DNA of 64,000 nucleotides from Gremmenia infestans (Eukaryota > Ascomycota > Leotiomycetes > Helotiales > Hamatocanthoscyphaceae), in assembly GCA_032629725.1 (NCBI GenBank), contig JAFEVB010000001.1:186001-250000 (forward strand). Reading direction: 5' to 3'. The translations under genes and the position numbers were made by a program. The notes beneath the pieces were generated by a model. It made no database searches, was not told the origin of the DNA, and saw only the letters and a list, made by a program, of their open reading frames with translations. This document shows, piece after piece, positions 46,451 to 58,139 of the stretch (the first letter of the stretch is position 1; every line of letters begins with the position of its first letter).

Positions 46451-46696
46451 AGGGCGTTTTGGTGAGAAAAGAAAAGTTTAGGGATGGATGGATGTATTGA
46501 AGGCATGATGGCATGTATGATATTATACATTGAGATGAAGACTAGAGTGCTTGTGATAGACTGCTAGTTGCCCAAGCATAATTCTACTAGGTTCTATCCG
46601 TCCTACATTACTTTGCTATGGAATGAATCCCACCTGTATCGTTCTTGGTTGTACCTAATGAACGCCCTGCAATACTCCCGAATCCACTTGAACCAT

Positions 46697-48415
46697 CTAC
46701 CCAGACTCCCCCGCATCACCACCAAGCCTCGCAATGCTAGAACCATGTCCGTACTGCCTCCCCACCGTCCTCAACGCCTCTTCCGCCTCAGCCTGCAACT
46801 GCCCAACAGCCTCCTGCGCCTCATCCTCGCTATCATCCTCGCCCTCCCCATCCACCTCTTGATCAATCAGCATATCCAGATCCCCATCCCCTCGATTCCC
46901 CACCCTGCCCTGCCCTAGCATCGCCTGAAAGGAATCCGTATCCTGGCCGTGGAACTCAGACCCAGCTTGTTCGTACGAGCCCAGGCCATGCCGTACGTCT
47001 TCCATGATCTGCGGGTCTAGGGGCATGTAATCGTTCTCGTTGTCGGTTTGCATGCGCGCTATGGGCGCGGGTGTGTGTTGGTGCTGATGTTGGTGCTGGT
47101 GCTGGAGTTGTGATTGCAGGTGCGAGTGTGAATGTGAATGTGATGTTGCTTGGCCTTGTGGACTTTGGTTTTGCGGCAGTGTGCGGTTCAGGACTTGGGG
47201 AGAGACGGAGCCCTGCCCGGCTTGTGCGGGGAAGCCTTCTTCGTTCGTAGCTTGCTGCGAGAGACTGAGAGCTCGGCCCGCGGCGCTGACGCCGCCTTGG
47301 CCGCCGGGAGAAGGGGGGCTGATGCGCGTGATGGTGGTAGGGGGACGGATGACACCGTCTGCGCGGACGATGGGGGATTTGCCGAGTTCTTTGCACTGCG
47401 TGCAGTTTCTGATGACGAGGCTTACGGTTTCTTTGATGCGCACCCAGTGGTATTTCTCTGCGATGATGGCTGTGGTTTTGTTGATGCCGCCGTGTTGCTG
47501 CACGTGGACGTTGCGCGCGATCTCGTACTGGCGTTGGGGATCTGAGATGACTTCTTTGTCTTTCAGCATTAGCTTGTCGGACTCGTCGATGAGCTTGTAG
47601 TGTGTTGCTGCGCTTCGGAGTCGGCTCTTCTCTGCACGATCGGCTCCGGCTGGGTATTTGCCCCATTTGAGGTAGAACTTGATCTTGTCGAAACGCTCTT
47701 CGTTCACGAAATCTTCGCCCTCTGGTCCGAGATCTCGCCCGTAGATGATGGCGTCTATGAGCTGGTCTGGGTAACTCTTCAGATTTCCGGCTCCCTTGAC
47801 ACGACCGATTCGCTTGAATCCTAGAGCATCCCAGATGCGACAGGATGCTACGTTGGTTTCGTAGACGAGGTTGAAAACACTGTAGTTGTAGCCAAGCCGG
47901 GGCGCCCATTCTAGATAGCTTTCGCCCATGAGTCGTCCAACGCCCTTGTTTCGCGCAGCATCTGTCACGAGAAAACCGGCATTGCAGACATGGCTACTGC
48001 GGCCCGGATAATTGGGCTTGATGTAGAAGCTTCCCAAGCACTCTCTGGCCCAGTCTTTGCCCTCAACCACCTCATCCGCACTCTCGATATTTCCCAGGAG
48101 CATAATAGCACCAAAGTTCTGGAACCAGTATGTGGAGAACTGCTCGGCCGGCATGGTGTCTACCATGGGGTATGTATCTCCGCCCTCGATTTCCTTGTTC
48201 AATTGGTCGCTCAGATATTCGAGGAGCGTTGCGGGGACTTGATGGCGAGAAGAGAACGGGATTACAGTAGCCACGGTGACTCGGTCACGTAACGTAACTT
48301 GTCGAGGGTTCCCAACTGAGAGAGCGGACTGCACATCGTGAGGGTCTGGGAAGGGTGAGGAGCCAGAGTTGCGGTAAATGGTGGGAGCCGTGGGATCATC
48401 GAGCATTGCCGGCAT
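46697..48415 (-). CDS. SPT10-like GNAT acetyltransferase with integrase-type zinc finger
   Basis: Single exon, 572 residues from the ATG at 48415; the frame reaches 48421 only with a GTG. Yeast Spt10 is a putative histone acetyltransferase that activates histone genes. A GNAT fold covers about residues 95-235 (GSFYIKPNYPGRSSHVCNAG, then ARNKGVGRLMGESYLEWAP with the acetyl-CoA loop and SCRIWDALGFKRIG). An HHCC finger follows at about 300-350 (HVQQH ... CTQC), as in retroviral integrases and Spt10. The C-terminal 170 residues are low-complexity, with an alternating HS run and a QHQHQH tract. Convergent with CCT7. Confidence 0.85.
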   Translation of the reverse strand: MPAMLDDPTAPTIYRNSGSSPFPDPHDVQSALSVGNPRQVTLRDRVTVATVIPFSSRHQVPATLLEYLSDQLNKEIEGGDTYPMVDTMPAEQFSTYWFQNFGAIMLLGNIESADEVVEGKDWARECLGSFYIKPNYPGRSSHVCNAGFLVTDAARNKGVGRLMGESYLEWAPRLGYNYSVFNLVYETNVASCRIWDALGFKRIGRVKGAGNLKSYPDQLIDAIIYGRDLGPEGEDFVNEERFDKIKFYLKWGKYPAGADRAEKSRLRSAATHYKLIDESDKLMLKDKEVISDPQRQYEIARNVHVQQHGGINKTTAIIAEKYHWVRIKETVSLVIRNCTQCKELGKSPIVRADGVIRPPTTITRISPPSPGGQGGVSAAGRALSLSQQATNEEGFPAQAGQGSVSPQVLNRTLPQNQSPQGQATSHSHSHSHLQSQLQHQHQHQHQHTPAPIARMQTDNENDYMPLDPQIMEDVRHGLGSYEQAGSEFHGQDTDSFQAMLGQGRVGNRGDGDLDMLIDQEVDGEGEDDSEDEAQEAVGQLQAEAEEALRTVGRQYGHGSSIARLGGDAGESG

Positions 48416-49558
48416 CTTCACAGCTTCTTCGACTCTTTCGGGGCTAGATTGAGGTAATCAATGCTCCGGTATATCTATGAAACCAAATTCAGTACTGTCT
48501 ACAACCTAGCTGATGGTAGACTTGTGGTTACCCCGCACAGAGTGAGCTCCCGTTCCCCCCAAGGCAAAACCCTCTTAAGGTGGTTCAACAGCAGTCCCGC
48601 AGGTTGACTAGTCCACATATAAATCGTCCTGGACGTTGAGAATTTCCTATTCGAGGACGGGCAAAAGGGGTAGCACGCAGAGATGAGTTGTTCGACTGTT
48701 GTTCTGAGAAATACTTTGAATATTCCGGCATCGTCGATCTTTTAAGCGAGAGGCTAGCGCTTTCTCGTCTCGTGCTCGTGACTTTCATCAGCTGACCGTC
48801 CCCCCTTTTTGGTCTCCGAGACAAACACAACGCTAGAATTTAACTAACTAGGCAGGTACTCCTGACCAACTTGACAGCCAGTGTCAATTCACCCTTCCAT
48901 GCAGCAGTAAGACGGGGGACTAGGATCGAGGGAGTAGCTTTCAAGTATGCTTGTTACCTTGGGTGCTATACACGACTGCTTACCAGGTATCTTTCCATTA
49001 TACTCCCGCATACCTATACTTTAGAGTATAAGTATGAATACCGACTCGCATAACTTGTTACCTAGATAGTATTAAAGGGGAGTCTAACACCTCAGGCAGG
49101 AGCGAGGTCGTAGATGGAGTGATAGCTTCCTTCAAGTGCTACCGGGCTCGGGAAGTCTTTCAGCTCCGATTGAAAGGTACTTGGATGGCGCATCAGTGAA
49201 TTTGAAGCAATAAAGTTACCGGTGGCTGTAATTCTATGTGAAAGCGCAGCCAAGGCTGTTTTGATTGGCTCAAGGTAGGAGTCTTCCAGACTGCATGTCT
49301 GATTCACTTCACTCTTACCAGTGAATCCTTTCGCATCTTTCTCCTTGTCACTCCACCCTCGGAGAGACTCCCCTTTATATCTTACTCTTCTTGTCTCTCG
49401 CTCTTCTTTATATCTTGCTCCTCTTATCATCTTGCTCTTCTTGACATCTCGCTCTCTTCTCATCACACACTCGCCTTTTCAATTTTCAGCATACATACAC
49501 TTCTCTCGTCTTCCACATCAATACTGAAACGGTGTAGTTCAAACGCAATCTTGCCGCC
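48416..49558. other. Intergenic region with pyrimidine-rich degenerate repeats
   Basis: No gene supported. Near 49375-49455 several CTTGCTCTTCTT-type repeats form a C/T-rich tract ahead of the FAD oxidase gene; it is likely a fungal promoter tract rather than coding sequence. Confidence 0.55.
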
Positions 49559-51223
49559 ATGTCGACACTCAAGCTATCAGTAACTCAAACAGTACTTCTG
49601 CTTCTCGGCTTCATCACCGGTGTACTTTCTGCTCCGCGTGCCACGGCTCCGTGTGAGGTCAACGGCCGAGTGTATCAATGTGACAGGGTCATCTCTCAAG
49701 ATGTCAGCATAGTTGGCGGTGGTTCAGCTGGAACATATGCGGCTGTCAGACTGCAAGCTCTCGGGAATACTGTGACCCTCATTGAGAAGACAGATCGACT
49801 GGGTGGCAATACGCAGACATATGTAAGTTTATCATTCATTCCAGCCGCTGCTCCCCCCTTTCACAGAGAACCTCCGGCTTCATCTGCCAAGCACTTCAGC
49901 GACCTATCTGAAGACTCAAACTCACTCCCAACGAGTTTTCATCAAGCGATACTGACTACGAAATCGTACTTTTTAGTATGACCCTGGCTCCAAAAAGTTT
50001 GTCGATTATGGCGTGCGTGTCTGGCATGATATTCCCGAGGTTCGCAACTATGCTGCTCATCTGAACGTTTCACTTGTCCGTACGGACTTTAACGTTCCAG
50101 GAGTTTCAACCAGGTAATATTCCAACAAACTCACATACCCTATATAATCTTACATTTCTTACTGACGATTCCCAGCTACTTCCAATTCAACACCGGGGAA
50201 GTAAACCGCACATATGTAACTCCCGACACAAGGGCTGCCTTCGGACAATACATTGCCCAAGCAGCCAAGTATCCCTTCTTGGACTATGGCTTTGACCTTC
50301 CCTCTCCCATACCCGGGGATCTGTTATTGCCCTTGAGTGAATTCGTCAAGAAATGGTCCCTGGAGCTCTTGGTACCCACGTTATGGCTCAACACTCAAGG
50401 CATCGGCAATTTGCTTTCAACCCCTACAATCTACGTTCTGAAATATTTCGGCAACTCGGTCATCCAAGGATTTCAGACTGGATTCTTAGGCACCCCTGAT
50501 GGCGACAACAGCGCTCTTTACGAAGCAGCCTCTCACGTCCTGTACCCCAACGTCCTTTTCGAGAGTACCATACTAGAGATGAAGCGGGATTCTGAATCCG
50601 AAGTCCAAATCATTGTCAAAACCCCGACCGAGACGGTCCTAGTCAAATCCAAGAAGCTCGTTATTGCTATCCAACCGTTATTGGCAGACATGGGAAGTTT
50701 CGATTTAAGTGCTGACGAGAAGGAACTCTTTGGCGAGTTCAAGGGCAACGAGTACTTTGCTGGCGTCCTGAAGAACTCGGGCATTCCGGACAACACCACA
50801 CTCATAAACATGGATTCCAGAGACCCCTATGGCATACCACAATCCCCAGCCCTCTACTCCATTGCGCAGACGGGCATTCCGGGCTTGCAGACCGTCACAT
50901 ACCAGGGGGCTACCAACACGGAACTATCGAGCAAGCCATCGAGCGACGGCGAGATCGGGCAACATATCATCGATGGGCTGATGAAGTTGGATATTCGGGA
51001 CAAGAGCTTTACGAAGCCGGAGTTTGTGGCTTCTTCTGTCCATGCACCGTTTGAGTTGGCGGTTTCTGCGCGGGTGATTGAGAACGGGTTCTATGGACAG
51101 TTGTATGGGCTTCAGGGGCAGAGGAATACGTGGTATACGAGTGCTACCTTCCATACGCACGATTCGTCGTTGATCTGGCGTTTCACTGAGGGTTTGTTGG
51201 CCAATATCACGGCGGGGATATAA
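49559..51223 (+). CDS. Secreted FAD-dependent oxidase/dehydrogenase (amine-oxidase-like fold)
   Basis: Three exons: 49559-49822, 49977-50113, 50176-51223; 482 residues. The first 25 residues form a signal peptide (SVTQTVLLLLGFITGVLSAP). The FAD-binding motif is VSIVGGGSAGTYAAVRLQAL, and GGNTQTYYDPGSKKFVDYGV completes the flavin contact across the first splice. That first intron is 154 nt, the longest among the well-supported ones. The C-terminal part (NGFYGQLYGLQGQRNTWYTS) resembles the FAD-dependent proteins that include beta-cyclopiazonate dehydrogenase. Substrate not readable; there is no prenyltransferase or PKS nearby, so a cyclopiazonic acid role is not supported. N-glycosylation sequons occur. 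Confidence 0.82.
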
Positions 51224-51941
51224 AGAGATCGAATGAAGAGCCGAGCACTTGAGTCTCAACTGGCTAGTGTACCGGGAGGTTTTTCCTTACATGATCGATG
51301 CGTAGAGCATACTTTATCCCTAGACATCGAATGAAATATGACCTTGGAGATTCTTGTCGTCTATCGTGAAGTTTGTAATTGTGTTTTCTGTTTGGGTGCT
51401 GCCATACTTTTACTGTAGCAATGGAGCAATATGTCCCGATGTCTGTAAAACTTACGAAGTAACATCTTGTCACTTGTCCTCTTCATTCAATTTCCTTCCG
51501 GTCTGTGAAACTCCCCCAGTCTTTCATATTCTTTTCTATAAGTCCAACGACTGTAGCATCTTCTATGGAAATCGCCGAGTAAAGATATTTTCAAGTCTCA
51601 TACTAATTATTCACAGCCATGTACTCGTAGCATTTATACATTCATAGAATTCCCCGCACAATACTCGTACATGGATTTAGAAAAGACCGCGCAAGGGAAA
51701 ACATTCTTGATATAGACTAGATTGCTTACATAGGAGATAATACTTGCTCCTAGTGGAATCATACGCCAGGCAATCGTCCCAGATACATATTCACCCGATG
51801 GGCGGGACAAAGCAGACATGGCAATATTCAACATCCTGCTTATTGATGTCACGATGAATATTCAAATGTAATTACCTGCTTAAGCTAAAGCAGCTAGATC
51901 TGGAAATCTGCATATTCTCCGTCCACACATCTACTTACAAC
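51224..51941. other. Intergenic region
   Basis: Between the convergent FAD oxidase and SRR1-like genes. AT-rich, no gene supported. Confidence 0.5.
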
Positions 51942-53165
51942 TCACTGTTTCGCCATATCAGTCTTCTCAGCCTCCTTTCTAACAAAGATATTCAGAGCTC
52001 CCCGCGGATGAATAACACCCTCGCTAAACTCCCCATCGACCTCATACTCCGCAAACATCTTGCCCAGAGCCGGCGCAACATATGCCGGTGAAGATTCGTG
52101 CAGCATCTGATGGATATGCTCCCAATCGTATTTCTCAGTGATCATAGCAGCAGGCCAAACACCCTGACTGACCCACCAATGCCCCATAGTAAAGAGCCGG
52201 ATATGGAACACGAGACTGTGGGCGTTGATGAGCGAGAATGCGTCGGGATCGTCGACGACGGTGAAATCGAGAGAGCGCATGAATTCCTTGTCGAGCGCCG
52301 AGTAGTTGGGGTCTTGGATGATGCCGGGAAGCAGGTTGCCGTTTTCTACGGGCGCGGAGAGTGGTTCGTTAGCTTTGTGCGCGCTGCGGTAGAGAGGTAG
52401 GGATTGCATTGGATATGGGGCGTTACCTCCGAAGACCTCTCTGATCTTCATCACTATTGCCAGTTGGCCGACGGTACGACCGGCACTCCAGGTAGGAGTT
52501 GTGCTTACATGAGCTGGGTGGTGATCATGAAAGCTACCCAAGCCAAGAACTACAATGTTTGTAATCGGGACTTTGGAATCTTTTAAAGCTTGTATTCGAG
52601 AACGCCACATTTCGTAGTTACCGCTGTTGATGTCGCCAAGCTGCCAATCCCTACTGAATGACCGATACCTAAGGCCAAGATTCTCCACGGTTTCGTTGCG
52701 ATATGACATCCAACGGGAACTCACCATTGTGTCTTTGAGTGGGCCATGGCTTGGGCTGGCATGAAAGATTGCTGTTTCTTCTATGGATGGGTGGGCTTTT
52801 TCTTCTTGACCTTTAGTCGCAGGTTGAATTTCGTTATGTATTGTCGAAATCGTCAGGCTATCGGGTTGATGCGAGTTATCATTATCTTCTTGAAGTGGAG
52901 GGTCAACAGTTGACCACCCAGCTGGGCAGCCGGGGGCATCAACGATCTGCCAACTACAAGCCTTGAATTTCTGTTAGCTGGTCTACAATACGACATGGTA
53001 GTGATTTACTTACTCCAGGTAATCCGCACCACTCCACTTAAGCAGTCTCTGCGAATATTCCTTCGGATTCTTTATCAAGGTGATTGATACAACCTGGTCA
53101 TCAAGCATGATTGTGGACCTCTCGATCTTCCGACTCTCTTCGTCAAGCGATACGGTAAAACCCAT
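51942..53165 (-). CDS. SRR1-like domain protein
   Basis: Two exons on the minus strand: 53165-53014 and 52953-51942; 387 residues. The intron is 60 nt with GTAAGT..TTGTAG and gives GADYLDWQIVDAPGCP. The recognisable part is ITNIVVLGLGSFHDHHPAHV, then VGQLAIVMKIREVFG and later TVVDDPDAFSLINAHSLVFH, the pattern of the SRR1-like domain found in plant SRR1 and yeast Ber1. Fungal members are uncharacterised. An alternative splice from GTGAGT at about 52734 exists but would break the frame. The first exon has no known domain. Confidence 0.7.
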
Positions 53166-53996
53166 CTTTGCAGGCCTTGAAAAATCTGTACTTTATTAGC
53201 AAAGACGACTGTAATGGTTCAAGTAGTTGCTGAATATCCAGTTATAGGGCGGTGGTTGTCTGAGTGATAGGCTGTTTATTTTCAAGATTCTGATGAATAC
53301 ACAAGGGCACTACGGATACTTTGACCCTGGGCGAATATATGAGGATTTGCGATGTTGATGACAAGCTGTTAATCCGCTTGTTAATATACGCGTTGGGGCA
53401 TGTGAGTATGAAGTTCAAGCTGACATTCATAAATTAACGTGTAAACATTCGCTTAAAAGTGGCTATAGTAGGCCAGTCAGCAAGGATATATTCACACGCT
53501 AGATACTTATCGTATTTGATAATAGTAAGACACCGTTCAAATAAGTCATCATGAAATATTAGAGTTTTAGCTAGGCCCTACTCCTAGACTTCTCTTTTTA
53601 TTCAGGCTGCTTGTTATTATAGATTAGTGACATCACGTGTGCATCACGAGATTCCCCCCCCTATCTATGTCACAAACCTGTTCACATAGGTATGAGTTAA
53701 GATAAAGGATTAGTCGTTATACTTAATAGTTTGATTACATGACATATACTAGCAACCATTTCCTAACGCAGCAATGTATAATTTATAGTTACTTTAAAAG
53801 TAACCAGGATATGATTGGCCGCCCAGACGACAGACAGCTTTCAGTATTCACTACCTTGGTAATGATTAGCTTTCATACATAGTATCTTTGGCTTTAGATG
53901 AGACGCTATATGTATCTATCTCTGATATAAAAGTACACGACCTCTCGCTCTCGAATCTGCCTCATTCACATGACTTGATTCCTCAACTGCATTACC
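53166..53996. other. AT-rich intergenic region
   Basis: No frame or RNA supported. The last 60 bp look like the promoter of the adjacent pseudogene. Confidence 0.5.
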
Positions 53997-54990
53997 ATGG
54001 CCTCAGCAAATCTTCTCATTACCGGAGCCACAAGGTTCATCTGATTTAAAATCCTTCTGGATGCACTCGAAGCAGGCTATCATGCCCGGGTAGCCGTTCG
54101 TTCATCTACAGGATCAGAAGCACTGCTGTCGAATCCAAAGATCAAGTCCCTTGTATCTGGGTATAACATATCATTCGTCGCAGTTCCCGACATCACCCAG
54201 GACGGAGCTTACGATGAAGCTCTCAAGGGCGTTGTTATGCCATCCATGTTGCATCCCCAGTTCCCAAACCGTTCAAAGATCCGCACGCAGATATTGTTCA
54301 GCCTACTGTCAAAGGCGCAGCCAGCCTCCTCGCGTCAGCACTCAAAGTCCCGTCCCTAAAGCCCATCGTCATAACATCCTCAGTCGTAGCCAACATACCT
54401 TTCCCCCCCGTTGCAACAGCAGACGAGACGACTGCTGAGTCCCGAGTACCCAATTACGAAGGCACCATGGATGCCGTATTCCCAGCGTATTGTGCGTCCA
54501 AAATCGCTACTCTGCCACGGACAAGTTTGTCAAGGAGTACAATCCATCTTTTGAGGTCATCTACATCTTCCTGGGATTCATGCACGGTCGAAATGAATTA
54601 GCAGCTGATGTTGCAGGACTACTTGCTGGATCCGATGTCGCAACTATTCTTGGGCAGACTTTCGAAGTCCCCCGGATTGCTGTAACAGCGCATGTGGATG
54701 ATGTTGCAAAGGTTCATTTGCTACCACTAAGTGATAGCGTTCAGGGATGCCAGGGGGTTGGAGTCTCAAGTCCCGCGGTCTTTGATGATGCCTTCGATTT
54801 CGTCAAACAAGCCTTTCCAAAAGCAGTTGAGAAGGGCATGTTCAAAAAGTGTAGCCAACCCAGTGTGAAGATTAATTGGAATGCAAGCAAGACCGAAAGC
54901 GTGTTTGGTTTCAGGTTTCAAAGTTACGAAACGCAGGTCTTGGATGTTGCGGGTCAGTATTTGGAGTTTTGGGGCGAGGAAAAGGCGTGA
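53997..54990 (+). pseudogene. Broken NAD(P)-dependent reductase (dihydroflavonol/cinnamoyl-CoA-reductase-like extended SDR)
   Basis: Starts with MASANLLITGATR, then FI, a TGA stop (about 54048), and FKILLDALEAGYHARVAVRS in the same frame. The usual GATGFIG is thus GATRFI*. A one-base loss near 54232 shifts the frame after ALKGV, with YAIHVASPVPKPFKDPHADI continuing in another frame. A second shift near 54512 precedes ATDKFVKEYNPSFEVIYIF, which then runs to 54990 without fault. Family features retained are the Rossmann start, SSVVANIPFPP and GLLAGSDVATIL. At least three independent lesions make an active enzyme unlikely. Confidence 0.85.
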
Positions 54991-55208
54991 TGTTGGAGAT
55001 CTCCAAGGACTTTAAGGGCTAGGATGGGATTTGAGGTGACAGCTATAGACGATTTTGCTAACTCGAGAATCGGGACGCCGCTAGTGAATCGAGCCGACCA
55101 GACATGCGGGAGTATCTAGAATTTGAGGATCATTGTAGCCAAGACAAAAAGGGACAGATTAATCATCTAGTTGTTCTTTACTGTTTCTCGCTACATCTAT
55201 CTTCACTT

Positions 55209-57111
55209 CTACAGCCCCTCAAACCATTCCTCGTGATAGCTCCTCAGATCAATAGTCGCCGGAAGCTTCAAATACGGCGTCAAATCCCCCTCCCCACTCT
55301 CCTCCTTCGCCGTCCACCCATTCCCAAACCACGCAAACCGATTCCCACTCCTCGCTCTTGTCGTCCACTCCCAATCCTCCCACCTCGGATCCATCCTTAC
55401 AATATTCAAATGACTCGCACTCCCAGGCCAATGTCCGTGGATCCTCGCACCCGGTATCCCACCATTCGCCCAAGAGCTGCAATTCCCGCTGAATACAGTC
55501 TTCTCAAAGAATTTATCGCTGTAAGCGACGAAATCATCGGTTGCTGCTTGTGATGGCACGAACGATTTGATTCTCTGGGTTGAGACTTTCCGTAGCAGTT
55601 TTGCGAGGTACGTGACTTGTGTCTCGACCTGGTTTGGAACTGTGCCGCTATGTCCCGCTGCATTTGGACCTTGGATGAAGAGGAAATTGGGGAAGCCGGG
55701 AGCAGCGACTCCAAGGTAGCTGATAGGATCTGGCCGCCATGCATCGCGGAGGTCTTTGCCGTTGGCGATGATTGGGAAGGGGGGGATCATGTCAATGTTT
55801 GCGCCTGTTGCACAAATCACTGCGTCGACTTTGCGTTCTGTCCCGTCGCGTGTGACGATGCCCTCGGCTGTAAAGTGGGAGATGGGGTCGCGGATGAAGG
55901 ATACGTTGTCTTCGGTCAAGGCCTCCAGGTAGCCAGGACCGGGGGTGAGACGGCGACAGTTGGGTGAGAAATCGGGGATAATGTGTTCGAGGAGTTCGGG
56001 CTTTTTACTTAGACGTTTGGACATCAGTGTGATGAATTCTTCCCTCAGTCCTTTGTTCTCCTTGGAATCTTTGAAAATTGTGCCGAAACGGTTGTAGAAT
56101 TTCGACTCTAGCTCTTTTCGAAATTTGTGGTAGACTTCGGGATCCTCGAATGTCTTGAGGAGTTCGGCGGCGTAGTAATTTGGCTCGAGTCTTCGGCCGG
56201 CCCCTTCTCCTCCAAACGATCCCGCGATCCATGTTTTGCTGCGAGCGTAGTGGTCGAGGTGTTTTACGACTTTTTGGAGGTTGGGAACGAGCTGGATCCC
56301 AGATGCACCGTTTCCTATCACTGCTACCGTCTTTCCGGCTGGGTCAAAAGTAGGGTCCCACGCTGATGCATGACGTAGATGGCCTTTGTAATCTTTGATT
56401 CCCGAGTAATCAGGTAACCTCCATGCATTAAAGCGTCCGATGGCCATTATGACTACGTCAAAAATCTCCTTCGACTTGTCACCCGTCTCTAGATTCTCAA
56501 CCTCCACTGTCCACTTTCCTTCCGTTTCCGACCATGTAGCACCAATAATCCGGCGCTTTAGCTTGAGATATTGGTACACATTGTACTTCCGAGCAAGCCC
56601 TTGCCAGTAAGCCTTGATCTCAGCTCCTTGCGCGTACTCCTCCGACCACTGTGTGTTCGGCGCGAACGTGGATTGGTAAACATTGGCGGGAATATCGCAT
56701 CGTACTCCCGGATAGATATTCTCAAACCATGTTCCGCCCACATCTGCGTTCTTGTCAAAGATGGTCAAGTCAATGCCCGGAACTTTGACTGGGAGCAGAA
56801 TTCCAGCTGTAATCCCAGCGAGGCCTGCGCCAATAACTGCAACCTGCGAATTGTTAGAAATTTTCACCAACGAAGTTAGAAGCACGGTTGAGTCATTGGC
56901 TTACTTTGATCTTTGGTGGGATATCGATTGGGTGGTCCTCCAGTTCAAATTCGGAAGATTGTGGCTCCACCAGCCTTGTTGCGGGAGACTGTTTTATATC
57001 TACATTTTTTGCTGGTTTTGAAGTAATATCGACAGCAACAGGGGCCTTTTCACTATGTGTGGGCTCTGCGTCAATGGCTGGAACAGTCGAAATAGCTGTT
57101 GTAGAAGACAT
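55209..57111 (-). CDS. Baeyer-Villiger-type FAD/NADPH monooxygenase
   Basis: Two exons on the minus strand: 57111-56905 and 56843-55209; 613 residues. The frame before 57111 is open only with GTG. A 65-residue leader of unknown role is followed by VAVIGAGLAGITAGILL (FAD site) immediately after the splice. DVGGTWFENIYPGVRCDIPA is the BVMO core motif, and the fingerprint FxGxxxHxxxW is seen as YKGHLRHASAWD near residue 230 (Y for F). The NADPH site is VAVIGNGASGIQLVP. Such enzymes insert oxygen into ketones or oxidise heteroatoms. Divergent from the FMN monooxygenase with about 1 kb between. Confidence 0.88.
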
Positions 57112-58139
57112 TGTGTGGAAGGTTCCAGCCACGATTCTCTAGGTACGGGATCCTTTTATTTATTGCGCTTTGTTGGACTCTGCCATGTGAAGTGCCTCTC
57201 CCACTTATACTCATCCCAGCGATTCAACCTGCAGGGGTATAGCTTTGGAGCTTTGCATAGGCTAATATCTTACGAAAATAGACTAATCAGTGGTTTATTA
57301 ATGATTCTTATGACGTGCTTAGCTTTCCACTCTATGTAAACGCTCCAATTCATTTCTCCACCCTAGCCTATTGAGTATCTTTCCATCTTATCTTTCTAGC
57401 TAGGCTAGCCTTACTTTACACTCCAGAGGGCAAACTCTTAGAAGGATAGGAAGATTGAAACTCCGGACTCCAGACTTGTACCGTTACCGACGACTTTGTA
57501 GTAATAAAGGTTCTTCCCGCACCATACATAAGATGAGACTAACCATAGTTATTATACCGATGGCGTGATACCGATGTGGTTCAGAACCCAAGGAGCTAGA
57601 AATGAAAGAGGGGTCTGCCTGATAAGAGCTTTCAGAAAACAGCTACCCCTCCTTAGGACGGGCCAGAAGATATATACAGTACAGTACCGTCGTTATCGAG
57701 GGAGAAGGGGCATTTCTCCCTCATAATATGATCAAAGCGGTAATTATATCCCCATCTTTAAACCTATAATGGTCATGTTACACATATATACACATATATA
57801 CATGTGAAGTCGAGATAAACTTCCCAAAAAAAGCGGGGAAACAATGGCGCCGTTGCTTTTGCGAGCGCGACAGGGATAAAAACGCCATCGTCCTTCAATC
57901 AACATCGAGAGATGCACGTCCATCACCGTGCAACCCACTTTGATGAATTTGCGAATCTAAAAGTCTAGTATCACGTATCACGCAATATGCTACCCGGCCG
58001 TGAAGAAGGGGTAGACAAGCGATAAGGTAAAACTATGTGTTTTGTTTTCTTTTGCTTCGTGATCAGCTTGTTATAATTCAGAAGACGCGTCAAAAGCTTC
58101 ACTTCCTCTTTCCTTTCTCTCAATTACCTGTACTTCATC
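57112..58139. promoter_or_regulatory. Divergent promoter BVMO/FMN monooxygenase
   Basis: 1,028 bp, AT-rich, containing an alternating ACACATATATA tract near 57781-57802. No gene supported. Confidence 0.45.

Noticed and set aside
46956..47909. 317-codon minus-strand frame with Arg/His-rich product
   Set aside because: It lies inside the SPT10-like gene in another frame, has biased composition and no recognisable domain; a shadow of the GC-rich coding sequence.
49092..49466. Minus-strand 124-codon Arg/Glu-rich frame
   Set aside because: Antisense of a C/T-rich promoter repeat; composition explains the open frame.
52678..52735. Alternative 56-nt intron starting at GTGAGT in the SRR1-like gene
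   Set aside because: Removing it breaks the frame into the SRR1 motif; the unspliced frame is continuous.
53997..54990. Intact two-exon reductase gene
   Set aside because: The TGA in the cofactor motif is not bounded by usable splice sites, and two further shifts lack GT-AG introns.
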